A stretch of DNA of 39,803 bases from Nocardia tenerifensis NBRC 101015 (GCF_000308715.1 NZ_BAGH01000391.1:1-39803); one strand, 5' to 3'. Shown: positions 16,298-25,803, counted from the stretch's first letter. Notes: generated from the sequence alone by a model not told the origin. Program-made: numbers and translations.

Positions 16298-17475
16298 AGA
16301 CGCGCATCGAGGTACCCGACGACTCGCTGTTCGGCGCGGAGAACCTGCCCTACGGCGTGTTCAGCCCGGACGGCCAGAACTACCGGGTCGGCACGCGATT
16401 GGGCGACTCCGTCATCGATCTCGCCGCGACACTGGGTGATCCGGAGTTCGCCGAGCCGAGCCTGGCCGCCCTCATGGCGCGGGGCTCGCGGCGCTGGCGC
16501 GAGGTGCGTGAACGCGTCCGCGAACTGGTCGATCGCGAAATCGACGACGCCGCAATACATGCCGTGCACGAGGTGCGCCTCGGCCTGCCGGTGCCGATCG
16601 GCGACTACGTCGACTTCTACGCGAGCCTCGACCACGCGACGAACCTCGGTCGCCTCTTCCGCCCGGACAGCGAACCGCTGCTGCCGAATTGGCGGCATCT
16701 GCCGGTGGGTTACCACGGCCGGGCGGGCACCGTCGTCGTCTCGGGCACCGAGGTGATCCGGCCCAATGGCCAGCGCAGAACAGACTCCGGCACACCGGAT
16801 TTCGGGCCGTCGCGGCGCTTGGACATCGAGGCCGAGCTCGGCTTCCTCGTCGGGGTCGGCTCCGAACTCGGCGATCCGGTGGAGACCGGGGAGTTCGCCG
16901 AGCGGGTCTTCGGCGTCGCGCTGGTCAACGACTGGTCGGCCCGCGACATCCAGGCCTGGGAGTATCAGCCGCTGGGCCCGTTCCTCGGCAAGTCCTTCGC
17001 GACGTCGATCGCGCCGTGGGTCACCCCGCTGGCCGCGCTGGAGTCCGCGCGGGTGCCGACGCCCGACCAGTCCCCCGAGCCCCTGCCCTACCTGCGGGAG
17101 AAGGAGCCGTGGGGGCTCGACATCGACCTGACGGTGGCCTGGAACGGCCAGGTGGTCGCGCATCCGCCGTTCTCCCGCATGTACTGGTCGCCCGCGCAGA
17201 TGCTGGCCCACCTCACCGCCAACGGCGCGGCCACCCGCACGGGAGATCTGTACGCCTCCGGCACCATCTCCGGACCGGAACCCGATCAGCGCGGCTCGTT
17301 CATCGAACTGTCTTGGGGCGGTAGCGAACCCGTCTCGGTGAACGGCCAGCAGCGCACGTTCCTCGAGGACGGCGACGAGGTGGTCATCACCGCGTCCGCG
17401 CCGGGCCCCGATGTGCGGCGCATCGGGCTCGGCGAGGTCAGGGGCCGCATCCGCCCCGCGCGCCCGCTCGACTGA
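16294..17475 (+). CDS. fahA: Fumarylacetoacetase
   Basis: This enzyme hydrolyses fumarylacetoacetate to fumarate and acetoacetate, the last step of the homogentisate route. The 393-residue product has the N-terminal FAA domain (FGAENLPYGVFS), the catalytic segment DYVDFYASLDHATNLGRLF with its His, the metal-binding EAELGFLVGVG, and VNDWSARDIQAWEYQPLGPF with the following catalytic LGKSF. The GTG at 16294 is chosen over 16267 because it gives the canonical MKTRIEVPDDSLFG start and forms a GTGA overlap with hmgA. No maleylacetoacetate isomerase gene accompanies the pair. A strong hairpin follows the stop. Confidence 0.95.
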   Translation: MKTRIEVPDDSLFGAENLPYGVFSPDGQNYRVGTRLGDSVIDLAATLGDPEFAEPSLAALMARGSRRWREVRERVRELVDREIDDAAIHAVHEVRLGLPVPIGDYVDFYASLDHATNLGRLFRPDSEPLLPNWRHLPVGYHGRAGTVVVSGTEVIRPNGQRRTDSGTPDFGPSRRLDIEAELGFLVGVGSELGDPVETGEFAERVFGVALVNDWSARDIQAWEYQPLGPFLGKSFATSIAPWVTPLAALESARVPTPDQSPEPLPYLREKEPWGLDIDLTVAWNGQVVAHPPFSRMYWSPAQMLAHLTANGAATRTGDLYASGTISGPEPDQRGSFIELSWGGSEPVSVNGQQRTFLEDGDEVVITASAPGPDVRRIGLGEVRGRIRPARPLD

Positions 17476-17487
17476 GCACACGCCATC

Positions 17488-17531
17488 ACGACGCGAGCCG
17501 GGCCGAATCGAGTCGGCCCGGCTCGCGTCGT
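17488..17531. terminator. Bidirectional hairpin between fahA and the convergent tetR
   Basis: A perfect 19-bp inverted repeat (17488-17506 and 17513-17531) encloses a 6-base loop, ATCGAG. The stem is very GC-rich and begins ACGACGCGAGCC. It lies between the stops of two convergent genes. There is no T run on either side, as is usual for actinobacterial terminators. Confidence 0.75.
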
Positions 17532-17539
17532 CGCGAAAG

Positions 17540-18229
17540 CTATTGCCCCGTAATGGTTTCCCGCCCGCTGTAGACCACGAGAACGAACCGGTTCAAATCC
17601 TCGACGAGGGTGTCCACCCCGTCCGGCGCGCCGCCGTCGTCGTGATGGTGCAGCCAGTCCGCGACGAGTTCGAACATGCCGCCGATGGTGGCCAGCGCCA
17701 AGGCGAGCCGCGCCCGCTGCTCGCCGGCCCCGCTCGCGGGCTCGCCGCTCCACACCCGGTCCAGGAAGCCCGCGGACCACCGCCGGTTGCTGCGCCGCAA
17801 CCGCTCCACCGCGGGCGAGATGCCGCCCGCCTCACCGAAAGTCACCTTGGCCAGCCGCGGGTCGTCGGCGATGGCGTGCACGAACGCCTCGATCACCGGC
17901 GCGGCGCGGCCGGGCCAGTCCAGTTCGGCGGCTGCGGCGGCGGCCGCGCTCACCCGTTGCTGAATCTGCGCGGTGACCTGCTCCAGCAGCGCGATGTAGC
18001 AGGCTTCCTTGCTGTCGAAGTGGTCGTAGAACCCCTTGGTTCCGACGTAGGCGCGCTGACAGATCTGCTCGATCGATGTGCCCGAATAGCTGTGCTCGGC
18101 AAACAGTTCGGTGGCCGCGTCGAGCAGTTGACTGCGCCGCTGTGCGCTGCGCTGTTCGGCGTCGAGTCCACGGATCCGGCGGCGCGCCGGGCCCTCGGCC
18201 GGCCGCGCGGCGGATTTGCTGCGGGTCAT
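17540..18229 (-). CDS. TetR-family regulator, divergent from the lipase gene
   Basis: This 229-residue protein has a clear TetR DNA-binding domain: LLDAATELFAEHSYSGTSIE, then ICQRAYVGTKGFYDHFDSK (about residues 35-80). The C-terminal half is long, with an Ala-rich segment, and is specific to this subgroup. The frame is open back to 18442, but that would overlap the lipase gene. The ATG at 18229 is preferred because TATGGT lies 6 nt upstream, consistent with a leaderless start. The 67-bp gap to the divergent lipase suggests that it controls itself and that gene; no strong dyad was found there. Confidence 0.85.
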   Translation of the reverse strand: MTRSKSAARPAEGPARRRIRGLDAEQRSAQRRSQLLDAATELFAEHSYSGTSIEQICQRAYVGTKGFYDHFDSKEACYIALLEQVTAQIQQRVSAAAAAAAELDWPGRAAPVIEAFVHAIADDPRLAKVTFGEAGGISPAVERLRRSNRRWSAGFLDRVWSGEPASGAGEQRARLALALATIGGMFELVADWLHHHDDGGAPDGVDTLVEDLNRFVLVVYSGRETITGQ

Positions 18230-18296
18230 CCCTCGACCATAGCGCGGCTCCTGCCATGCTCTAATCGCTGTCACGCCGAGGAGGAAGGACGCGTAC

Positions 18297-19700
18297 GTGT
18301 CAGTGATCAAGGGTGTTCCGACCGGCCGCGCGCGGCCGGGGCTCCGCGCGGTAGCCGCGGCGGTGACAGTGGCGTTCGCGGTGGTCACCGCGCTGTTGAC
18401 CGGCGCGGTCGCGCCCGCGCCCGCCGCCGCGGTGCCTCTCACGCAAGACGATTCGTTCTATCGACCGCCCGAGGGCTTCGAGGCCCAGGCTCCCGGCGCG
18501 ATTCTCCGCTCGCGCGAAGTACATCTCGCGGTGCTGACCGTGCTGCCGCTGAACGTGCGGTCCTGGCAGCTGCTCTACCGCACCACCGACCTCGACGAAC
18601 AACCCACGGTCGCCGTCACCACGGTCATCCTGCCCGCGGGCGCGGATCCGAACCGCGCACGCCCGCTGGTGTCGCTGCAGTTATACTACGACAGCGCCAG
18701 CAACGACTGCTCGCCATCGTATGTGCTGCAACAGGGTTCGGGCCTGCCCGGCCTCGAGGGCATCCACTCGCAGAGCGAACTGATCGCGATCGCCGGCCTG
18801 ATCAGCCAGGGCTGGGCGATCTCGATTCCGGACTACGAGGGCCTCGACGGACACCTCACGGTGCCGAAGGAGCCCGGCTACCTGATTCTCGACGGCGTCC
18901 GGGCGGCCGAAGGTTTCCAGCCGCTCGGGCTGAACGGCGCGGACACCCCGGTCGCCCTGTGGGGCTACTCCGGCGGTGGCATGGGCTCGGGCTGGGCGGC
19001 CGAGATGCAGCCGACCTACGCGCCCGAACTGAACGTCAAGGGCATCGCGCTCGGCGCGCCGACCTCCGATGTAGTGTCGCTGCTGCACGTCAACGGGTCG
19101 ATGTTCTCCTCGCTCATCGGCATCGGCATCTCCTCGCTGCGCAAGGCCTTCCCCGACTTCAAGCAGGCCGCCGACCGCTACCTGACCCCCGAGGGCCGGG
19201 CGCTGATGGACCGGACCGAGCGACAGTGCCTGCCGCGCAACGCGCTCACGCAGATGTTCGTCGACTACGGGCGCATGCTGACCATCCCCATTCCCGACTT
19301 CCTTCAGGTCCCGGAGATCAAGAAGGTCTTCGAGTCCACGGTGCTCGGTCGCACTATCCCCACCGCGCCGATCTTCCTGTACCAGGGCGTCTTCGACGAG
19401 GCGGTGCCGGTGTGGACCAATGATCGGCTGTCGCAGCAGTGGTGCGCGGGCGGCGCGTCCGTCATCTACAAGCGCGATCACCTCAGCGAGCATCTGACGT
19501 TGCCGTCGCTGGGCATGGCGGACACGCTCAACTGGCTGAAGTCGCGGCTGGCGCCCAATGCGCCCGACCAGTTCGGCTGCCGCACCGACAATGTGGTGTC
19601 CATGCTGGCCGACTTCAACGCGCTGCTGACGCAGATCGAGATCAATCTCAACGCCACGTTCGGCGCGTTGGGGTTCCCGATCGGACCTCGCGAGCGTTAG
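18297..19700 (+). CDS. Secreted LIP-family lipase (alpha/beta hydrolase)
   Basis: This 467-residue secreted esterase or lipase resembles the fungal-type secretory lipase (LIP) family common in Nocardia and relatives. The N-terminal signal peptide has a basic region, a hydrophobic core (AVTVAFAVVTALLTGAV) and the cleavage-like APAAAV. The nucleophile elbow is GYSGGG (Ser in ALWGYSGGGMGS). The acid and base are probably in FLYQGVFDEAVP and KRDHLSEH. Four or more Cys residues could form disulfides outside the cell. The GTG at 18297 follows a long GAGGAGGAAGG. A tight hairpin follows the stop. It probably releases fatty acids from lipids; the true substrate is unknown. Confidence 0.88.
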   Translation: MSVIKGVPTGRARPGLRAVAAAVTVAFAVVTALLTGAVAPAPAAAVPLTQDDSFYRPPEGFEAQAPGAILRSREVHLAVLTVLPLNVRSWQLLYRTTDLDEQPTVAVTTVILPAGADPNRARPLVSLQLYYDSASNDCSPSYVLQQGSGLPGLEGIHSQSELIAIAGLISQGWAISIPDYEGLDGHLTVPKEPGYLILDGVRAAEGFQPLGLNGADTPVALWGYSGGGMGSGWAAEMQPTYAPELNVKGIALGAPTSDVVSLLHVNGSMFSSLIGIGISSLRKAFPDFKQAADRYLTPEGRALMDRTERQCLPRNALTQMFVDYGRMLTIPIPDFLQVPEIKKVFESTVLGRTIPTAPIFLYQGVFDEAVPVWTNDRLSQQWCAGGASVIYKRDHLSEHLTLPSLGMADTLNWLKSRLAPNAPDQFGCRTDNVVSMLADFNALLTQIEINLNATFGALGFPIGPRER

Positions 19701-19705
19701 CCGCA

Positions 19706-19739
19706 CTTGGCCCCTGCCCGAATTCGGGCGGGGGCCAAG
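19706..19739 (+). terminator. Hairpin terminator after the lipase gene
   Basis: A 34-nt almost perfect inverted repeat has arms CTTGGCCCC-T-GCCCGAA and TTCGGGC-G-GGGGCCAAG, with the only imperfection a T-G pair and effectively no loop beyond the central AATT. It starts 5 bp after the lipase stop. No T run follows. Confidence 0.75.
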
Positions 19740-19837
19740 CTCTATGTGCGCGTATAACCTGCGTACCTGCGTGTTCCGTCGTTCACCCGACGGGCGCTCG
19801 GGGTCAGCGGGTACTGTCGGGCTGGAAAATTTCACAC

Positions 19838-19926
19838 GCCAACGGGGGCTCGCACCAGCGGGCTGAGAGGACGGCTAGGGCCGTCGACCGTATGAACCTG
19901 ACCGGGTAATGCCGGCGTAGGGAGGA
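19838..19926 (+). ncRNA. TPP riboswitch (THI element) controlling thiC
   Basis: The conserved THI-box elements are present in order: GGGGGCTCGC, GCGGGCTGAGAGG (19857-19869), a variable P3 stem with arms GACGGC/GCCGTC (about 19869-19884), TATGAACCTGACCGGGTAAT (19891-19910) and GCCGGCGTAGGGAGG (19911-19925). When thiamine pyrophosphate is bound, the 3' strand of the aptamer, which itself contains the GGAGG ribosome-binding site 7 nt before the thiC ATG, would be held in P1. Control is therefore probably at translation initiation, with no separate terminator hairpin seen. A TACTGT hexamer at 19811-19816 is a possible -10 element. Confidence 0.95.
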
Positions 19927-19932
19927 AAAATC

Positions 19933-21585
<1,653 letters not shown>

Positions 21586-21604
21586 ACGGATTCGCCTGTC
21601 CGGC

Positions 21605-21652
21605 AACGAATTCGGTTCCCCGCGCGCTCGTCGTGCGGGGAACCGCTTCGTT
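21605..21652. terminator. Bidirectional hairpin between thiC and the DUF1444-like gene
   Basis: A perfect 10-bp stem (GGTTCCCCGC at 21614-21623 and GCGGGGAACC at 21635-21644) encloses an 11-base loop. An outer AACGAA/TTCGTT stem extends it to 21605-21652. It lies between two convergent stops and overlaps the last stop codon of the minus-strand gene. Confidence 0.75.
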
Positions 21653-22545
21653 CACGCTCGACGCATGATCTCCAGCAGCGACTCGAGGTGGTCGGCCGGG
21701 ACAACCTCCATCCGGTCGCCGCTGCCACGGACGGTGGCGGCGATGTCGACGGTGATCCGGTTGCGCCACCAGTAGATCGACCGGCCGATCGGCGGCGACT
21801 CCGCCTCCCCGGCGACGAGCAGCTGCGCGAGCAGGCTCGTCCCGGCGAAGACGGTCGGGCCGGTGATCGGGTGCACGAGGAGATGGGTGTGGCCGGGGAT
21901 GACCAGCAGCGCGCCCCACGGTCCGACGACCGGGTAGTCGTCGAGCCAGCGCACGTGGGCCGTGACGAAATCCGAGGCGCCGTAGAGCATTTGGATGTCG
22001 ACGTCGTCCATGCCGTCGATCTCGGCGGCCGTCAGGTCGAGCCCGCCCTCGGCCCTGGTGTTGCGCTCGGCGATCTCGAACAGGTCGGATTCCTTCGCGC
22101 CCCAGCGCTGCGCGCCCGCATAGGTCACCGGCGCCATGATGTCGCCGAAGTCCACGAGCACCCGCTGGAGCAGTCCGGGTGCGACCAATCGCCGCACGTC
22201 GTTGATCAGCCCTTTCGTGCGCGCCGAGCACAGACGAGTCCGCAGCAGCGGCCGCACGGACTCCAGGCGGGACTGGTCGAGGTGCCCGGCGGCGAGGTCG
22301 GCGATCTGCGTATCCAACCGATCGGCGATCAGCGCGGACCACAGCTGCCGCGGCGCGCGGGCCATCCGCCGATCCAGCCGGGTGCACGGCAGCACGACCC
22401 GGCCGCCCACAGCGCCCGTCAGCACGAACTCCCCGCCGATCTCCTCGCAGCCGTACCCGTGCCGCAGCGCGACCTCGTTGACCAGCAACCTCAACAAACC
22501 CGAGGACGACTCGCGCATGACCCCTCGCTCTCGGCCGATACCCAC
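21652..22545 (-). CDS. DUF1444-like protein of unknown function under a LexA-box promoter
   Basis: This 297-residue soluble protein has no clear enzymatic motif. The middle and C-terminal segments AQRWGAKESDLFEIAERN, FVTAHVRWLDDYPVVG and ALLVIPGHTHLLVHP resemble the DUF1444 (YtpQ) pattern of a WG-xxx-EL-xxx-A-xx-N helix followed by a strand-rich region; the match is distant and by eye. Two starts are possible: GTG at 22545, 8 nt after TATACT and so leaderless, or ATG at 22518 after GAGGGG. The promoter spacer is a perfect actinobacterial SOS box, so expression is expected to rise with DNA damage. Its function is unknown. Confidence 0.7.
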   Translation of the reverse strand: MGIGRERGVMRESSSGLLRLLVNEVALRHGYGCEEIGGEFVLTGAVGGRVVLPCTRLDRRMARAPRQLWSALIADRLDTQIADLAAGHLDQSRLESVRPLLRTRLCSARTKGLINDVRRLVAPGLLQRVLVDFGDIMAPVTYAGAQRWGAKESDLFEIAERNTRAEGGLDLTAAEIDGMDDVDIQMLYGASDFVTAHVRWLDDYPVVGPWGALLVIPGHTHLLVHPITGPTVFAGTSLLAQLLVAGEAESPPIGRSIYWWRNRITVDIAATVRGSGDRMEVVPADHLESLLEIMRRA

Positions 22546-22553
22546 CCGCTCTC

Positions 22554-22582
22554 AGTATATCGAACATACGTTCGAACATCGA
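22554..22582 (-). promoter_or_regulatory. LexA (SOS) box inside a promoter spacer
   Basis: TCGAACATACGTTCGA (22560-22575) is an exact match to the mycobacterial LexA consensus TCGAAC-R-N2-Y-GTTCGA. On the minus strand it is followed directly by TATACT (22559-22554), an ideal -10 element. The 17-bp spacer back to a weak -35 (TCGATG) is made almost entirely of the box. LexA bound here would block RNA polymerase directly. The gene controlled is the DUF1444-like gene; the upstream 153-residue gene has its stop 45 bp before the box. Confidence 0.85.
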
Positions 22583-22619
22583 GGATTCGGTCAGGGTCCG
22601 GCTTCGAGCGTCGCGGCGG

Positions 22620-23081
22620 TCAGTACTCGTTCTTGATGACGAAGTAGGAGCCGCGAATCGTCCCGGCCAGCTTCGACTTCTGCCGCGCGAACTTGAACGA
22701 CGCGAGTTCGGCGGGGACGTCCATCCCGTCGGAGAGCTTGAACCCGACCGCCCGTTTTCCGGAGCCGTCCAGGGCGTACAGCACGTTGATCGACAGGCCG
22801 TCCTCGTAGAAGACGTAAGCCCAGCGTGAGTTGTCGACCTCGAACTCCGTGGCCTCCAGCGGGCGAGCGGCGATGACGATGCCGCGTTCCTCCTGGAGGA
22901 TCCGGTGCACCCACGCGATGATCGACTCCGCCTCGCTCGCGGGCTCCACGGTGAAGACGTGGTCGTACTTGTTCTTGAAGTACCGGGCCTCGTTCGCCCG
23001 CAGACCGGCGAGCGCCTCCGCGACCGGCGACGACTCCAGCCCGACGGTCGACACGTCGGCGAAGTCCACGACGTAGGACAT
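22620..23081 (-). CDS. Conserved-looking hypothetical protein, 153 aa
   Basis: I do not recognise this gene. The 153-residue product is soluble and has no signal peptide or membrane segment. It has mixed helix and strand character, with the segments FADVSTVGLESSPVAEAL, ANEARYFKNKYDHVFTVEP, ERGIVIAARPLE, YVFYEDGLSINVLYALDGSG and a C-terminal basic stretch FKFARQKSKLAGTIRGSYF. The ATG at 23081 is chosen because GGAGGAG lies 8 nt before it; upstream in-frame codons lack a ribosome-binding site. It is read in the same direction as the DUF1444-like gene but lies upstream of the SOS box, so the two are not necessarily co-regulated. The 144 bp before it hold no clear promoter. Confidence 0.7.
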   Translation of the reverse strand: MSYVVDFADVSTVGLESSPVAEALAGLRANEARYFKNKYDHVFTVEPASEAESIIAWVHRILQEERGIVIAARPLEATEFEVDNSRWAYVFYEDGLSINVLYALDGSGKRAVGFKLSDGMDVPAELASFKFARQKSKLAGTIRGSYFVIKNEY

Positions 23082-23225
23082 GGCACACTCCTCCGCTTTC
23101 GATGGGGACACCAGAAGATCACATCGCAATCTTTCGGCTATCACTGGGCTCGGTCGTACGCCCACCGAGACCGGCGCGCTTTCCCTACTCGCGACTCCGC
23201 CGCGTGCCGACAGTGCGCGATTCGA

Positions 23226-24671
23226 TCAGGCACCGGGCTCGACGCGAGCGGCGCGCAGTCGAATCTCGGTGTACCACAACCAGATCGATGCGGCGAGGGA
23301 GACGACGGTCGCGCCGGTGAGCCACCAGAACGCCTGGCGGAAACCGGCGTCGAGGGGCAGGCCCGCGGCGGCGGATCGGTAGAGCACCACCGCGAGCAAC
23401 GCCGCGCCGATCGAGCCGCCGACGCGCTGCAGGATGTTCACCGTCGAGGCCGCGTCGGACAGTTGGTCGCGGCGGACCGCCGCGTAGGCGGCCGCGACGA
23501 CCGGTATGCCGGTCAGGCCGGTACCGATGCCACGGATCAGCAGCAGCACCTGCACGACCACGATGTTCATCGACGCGTCGCCGAAGGCGAACGGCACGGT
23601 CACCAGGACCGAGAGCACGTTGCCGATCGTGGCGACGACGCCGCCGCCGTACCGATCGGTGAGCCGGCCCGCGATCGGGAGCGCGACGACGCCGCCGAAG
23701 CCGAAGCTCGCCAGGGACAACCCGGTGACGATCAGGCTCTGCCCGTGCAACACCTGGAAGTACAACGGCAGCAACAGCATCGAGCCGAACAGCGAGGCCC
23801 CGTTGAAGAGGTTGGCCGCGTTGGCGGAGCTGAACACCGGGCTGCGGAACATGCTGACGTCCAGCAGCCGTGGCCCGCGCCCTCGCACCGACCGCAGCAC
23901 GTACCCGGCCAGCGCGAGCACCCCGAGCACGATCGGCGCGCCCACCGTCGGCGCGAAGAAGTCACCGCGACTTCCGATCTCGCCGAGCCCGTAGACCAGC
24001 AGCGACAGCCCGGCGCCGATGAGCGCGAACCCGACGACGTCGAAGGTGCCCGCGGCCGACCGTTCGATGCGCGGAAGCACCCGCAGCGCCAGCGTCACCG
24101 CGACGAGCCCGAACGGGATATTGATCAAAAACAGCCACTCCCAGGGCAATTGGGCCAGCATCAGGCCGCCGACGGTCGGCCCGATGGCGGGCGCGGCGAC
24201 CACCGCGATGCCGACCACGCTCATCACCCGGCCCAGCCGGTGCGGCCCGGCGACCTGGCCGATCATGGCCTGTCCGGCGGGCACCAGCAACCCGGCGGTC
24301 AACCCCTGCGCGATGCGTAATGCGATGAGCCACCCCATATTCGGCGCCAACGCGCACAACCCCGAGGTGATCGTGAAGCCGATGAGCGCGCCGAGCCACA
24401 CCCGGTCCAGGCCGAACCGCCGGCCCAGCCAGCCGACCAACGGCAAGGCGACGGCCAGGGCGAGCAGATAGCCGCTGGCGATCCACTGCGCGCTGTCGAG
24501 GGTCGCCCCGAGATCGGTGGCGATGGTGTTGAGCCCGACGTTCACCAGCGACGTGTCCAGCATGCTCATCACCGCGCCGAAGACGACGACCCCCGCGACT
24601 CGCCACACCGCCGCGGGCACGGCCTCGAGCGCGGGCTCGGCCACCGGCGCCGCCGTTCGATTGTCCGTCAC
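23226..24671 (-). CDS. MFS multidrug exporter, DHA2 (EmrB/QacA) family
   Basis: This is a drug/proton antiporter of about 481 residues with up to 14 transmembrane helices. The first helix carries the DHA2 signature MSMLDTSLVNVGLNTIATDLG, followed by QWIASGYLLALAVALPLVGWLGRRFG (motif A loop). Motif C-like GIAVVAAPAIGPTVGG lies in helix 5. The GTG at 24671 is preferred to 24683 because GGAGG lies 4 nt before it. A TACAAT -10 element lies at 24705-24700. It is divergent from a MarR gene across an 80-bp AT-rich spacer containing a dyad, the usual layout of a MarR-controlled exporter. Its substrates are unknown. Confidence 0.9.
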   Translation of the reverse strand: MTDNRTAAPVAEPALEAVPAAVWRVAGVVVFGAVMSMLDTSLVNVGLNTIATDLGATLDSAQWIASGYLLALAVALPLVGWLGRRFGLDRVWLGALIGFTITSGLCALAPNMGWLIALRIAQGLTAGLLVPAGQAMIGQVAGPHRLGRVMSVVGIAVVAAPAIGPTVGGLMLAQLPWEWLFLINIPFGLVAVTLALRVLPRIERSAAGTFDVVGFALIGAGLSLLVYGLGEIGSRGDFFAPTVGAPIVLGVLALAGYVLRSVRGRGPRLLDVSMFRSPVFSSANAANLFNGASLFGSMLLLPLYFQVLHGQSLIVTGLSLASFGFGGVVALPIAGRLTDRYGGGVVATIGNVLSVLVTVPFAFGDASMNIVVVQVLLLIRGIGTGLTGIPVVAAAYAAVRRDQLSDAASTVNILQRVGGSIGAALLAVVLYRSAAAGLPLDAGFRQAFWWLTGATVVSLAASIWLWYTEIRLRAARVEPGA

Positions 24672-24699
24672 GAATCCTCCCAATTAGTAGAGCCTTGAG

Positions 24700-24745
24700 A
24701 TTGTAGAGGTTATCAACGATAGAGCTGTCTAACAATAGATAAGAT
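24700..24745. promoter_or_regulatory. Divergent promoters and dyad operator for MFS / MarR
   Basis: The spacer is unusually AT-rich. The minus-strand TACAAT (24705-24700) would serve the exporter; the plus-strand TAAGAT (24740-24745), 6 nt before the MarR ATG, would serve a leaderless marR mRNA. Between and over them lies the imperfect dyad TTATC-(5)-TAGA-(4)-TCTA-(6)-GATAA (24710-24742). A MarR dimer bound there would cover the marR -10 and the exporter's upstream promoter region. Confidence 0.5.
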
Positions 24746-24751
24746 GTCGGA

Positions 24752-25186
24752 ATGCCCGACGAGCACCTGCATCCCCGCGCCCTGCTCCGCCTGCCGACCT
24801 TCGCGCTCGGAAAGCTGCACAAGGCCGTGCACGCCGAGGTGGGCGCGTCACTGCGTGATCACTGGGTCCTGGTCTGCCTGGAGGAGTTCGGCGAGTTGTC
24901 GCAGCAGCAGGTGTCCACGACGCTCGGCATCGACCGCAGCGAGATGGTCCGGCTGGTCGACGGCCTGGAGCGGGACGGTCTGGTGGTTCGGGTCCGCGAT
25001 ACCGAGGACCGCCGCAAATACCGGTTGACCGTGACGCGAGCGGGCAAGAAGCAGAGCGCCCTCACCAACGCCCGGATCGCCGAGGCCACCGACCGGGTTC
25101 TCGGCCGCCTCGACGAGCAGGAGCGGCGCACCCTGCATCGGCTCGCGCTCAAGGCGATCGGCGAGGAGCCTGACGCCGCAGACTGA
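24752..25186 (+). CDS. MarR-family regulator, divergent from MFS exporter
   Basis: This is a 144-residue MarR-type winged-helix repressor. The HTH and wing are LSQQQVSTTLGIDRSEMVRLVDGLERDG and VVRVRDTEDRRKYRLTVTRAG (about residues 50-95), with the usual DxRxxxLxLT pattern in the wing. The ATG at 24752 lacks a Shine-Dalgarno sequence but has TAAGAT 6 nt upstream, so a leaderless mRNA is likely. It most likely represses itself and the divergent exporter. The 125-bp gap after it, to 25311, shows no clear feature. Confidence 0.88.
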   Translation: MPDEHLHPRALLRLPTFALGKLHKAVHAEVGASLRDHWVLVCLEEFGELSQQQVSTTLGIDRSEMVRLVDGLERDGLVVRVRDTEDRRKYRLTVTRAGKKQSALTNARIAEATDRVLGRLDEQERRTLHRLALKAIGEEPDAAD

Positions 25187-25311
25187 GTGAAAGGTACTGC
25201 TGCGCAATCGCGTTCAGCGGCGGCCGATCTTTCCGGTCGGTCACAGCAGGTTCACGAAAAAGCCCTGACCGAGACGTGGGAATGTCGCGAGCGTCGATAG
25301 CCCGCGGAGAG

Positions 25312-25803
25312 TCAGGCCTCGGCCAGCTGGCGGGCGTAGTTCGCGGTGGAACGCTGGTACCGCGGCAGATGCGGCGCGAGTGCGCCGAGCGCGAGGGAGA
25401 GGGCCTCGCGGTCGCGCCCGAGGCTGGACAGACACAGGGCGAGGAACGCGCGGACGGCGTCGTCGAGCTCGTCCGACCCCGCGGCGAGCTCCTTGGACAG
25501 CAGCTCGACGCCCTCCGCCGCATGCCCGATGTTTCGCAATGAGCTCGCGAGCTGGATCGTGGCCTGGCGTCGCCGGCTCGGGTCGAGCCCGCGAGCCAGC
25601 GCCTCGCGGTACAGCGGAATGGCCCGGTGGGAGTGGCCGGTCGAGTCCCAGGCGCCGGCCTGCTCGAACGGGCCGAGCGGGTGGTCGCCGGGCAGCTCGG
25701 CGACCAGCGCGTCGATCACCGCGCGAAACTCGCCCGGCCTGCCCGCGTAGTCGTCGAACGTGGCCCAAGCGGCCGCGACCCGGTCTTCCCAATCCTGGTT
25801 CAC
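25312..25803 (-). CDS. Tetratricopeptide-repeat (TPR_5-like) protein
   Basis: This is a 163-residue helical protein with repeated units of the type GPFEQAGAWDSTGHSHRAIPLYREAL and LASSLRNIGHAAEGVELLSKEL, the pattern of tetratricopeptide repeats; the small TPR_5 family is the nearest I can name. It probably mediates protein contacts; no catalytic motif is present. Starts are weak: GTG at 25803 (beginning MNQDWEDRVAAAW) or GTG at 25812. It follows the VOC gene by 35 bp on the same strand and is probably in the same transcript. Confidence 0.75.
   Translation of the reverse strand: MNQDWEDRVAAAWATFDDYAGRPGEFRAVIDALVAELPGDHPLGPFEQAGAWDSTGHSHRAIPLYREALARGLDPSRRRQATIQLASSLRNIGHAAEGVELLSKELAAGSDELDDAVRAFLALCLSSLGRDREALSLALGALAPHLPRYQRSTANYARQLAEA

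Noticed and set aside
22905..24320. Plus-strand open frame of 471 codons across the MFS gene
   Set aside because: It is composed mostly of Arg, Gln, Asp and His and runs opposite a clear MFS exporter.
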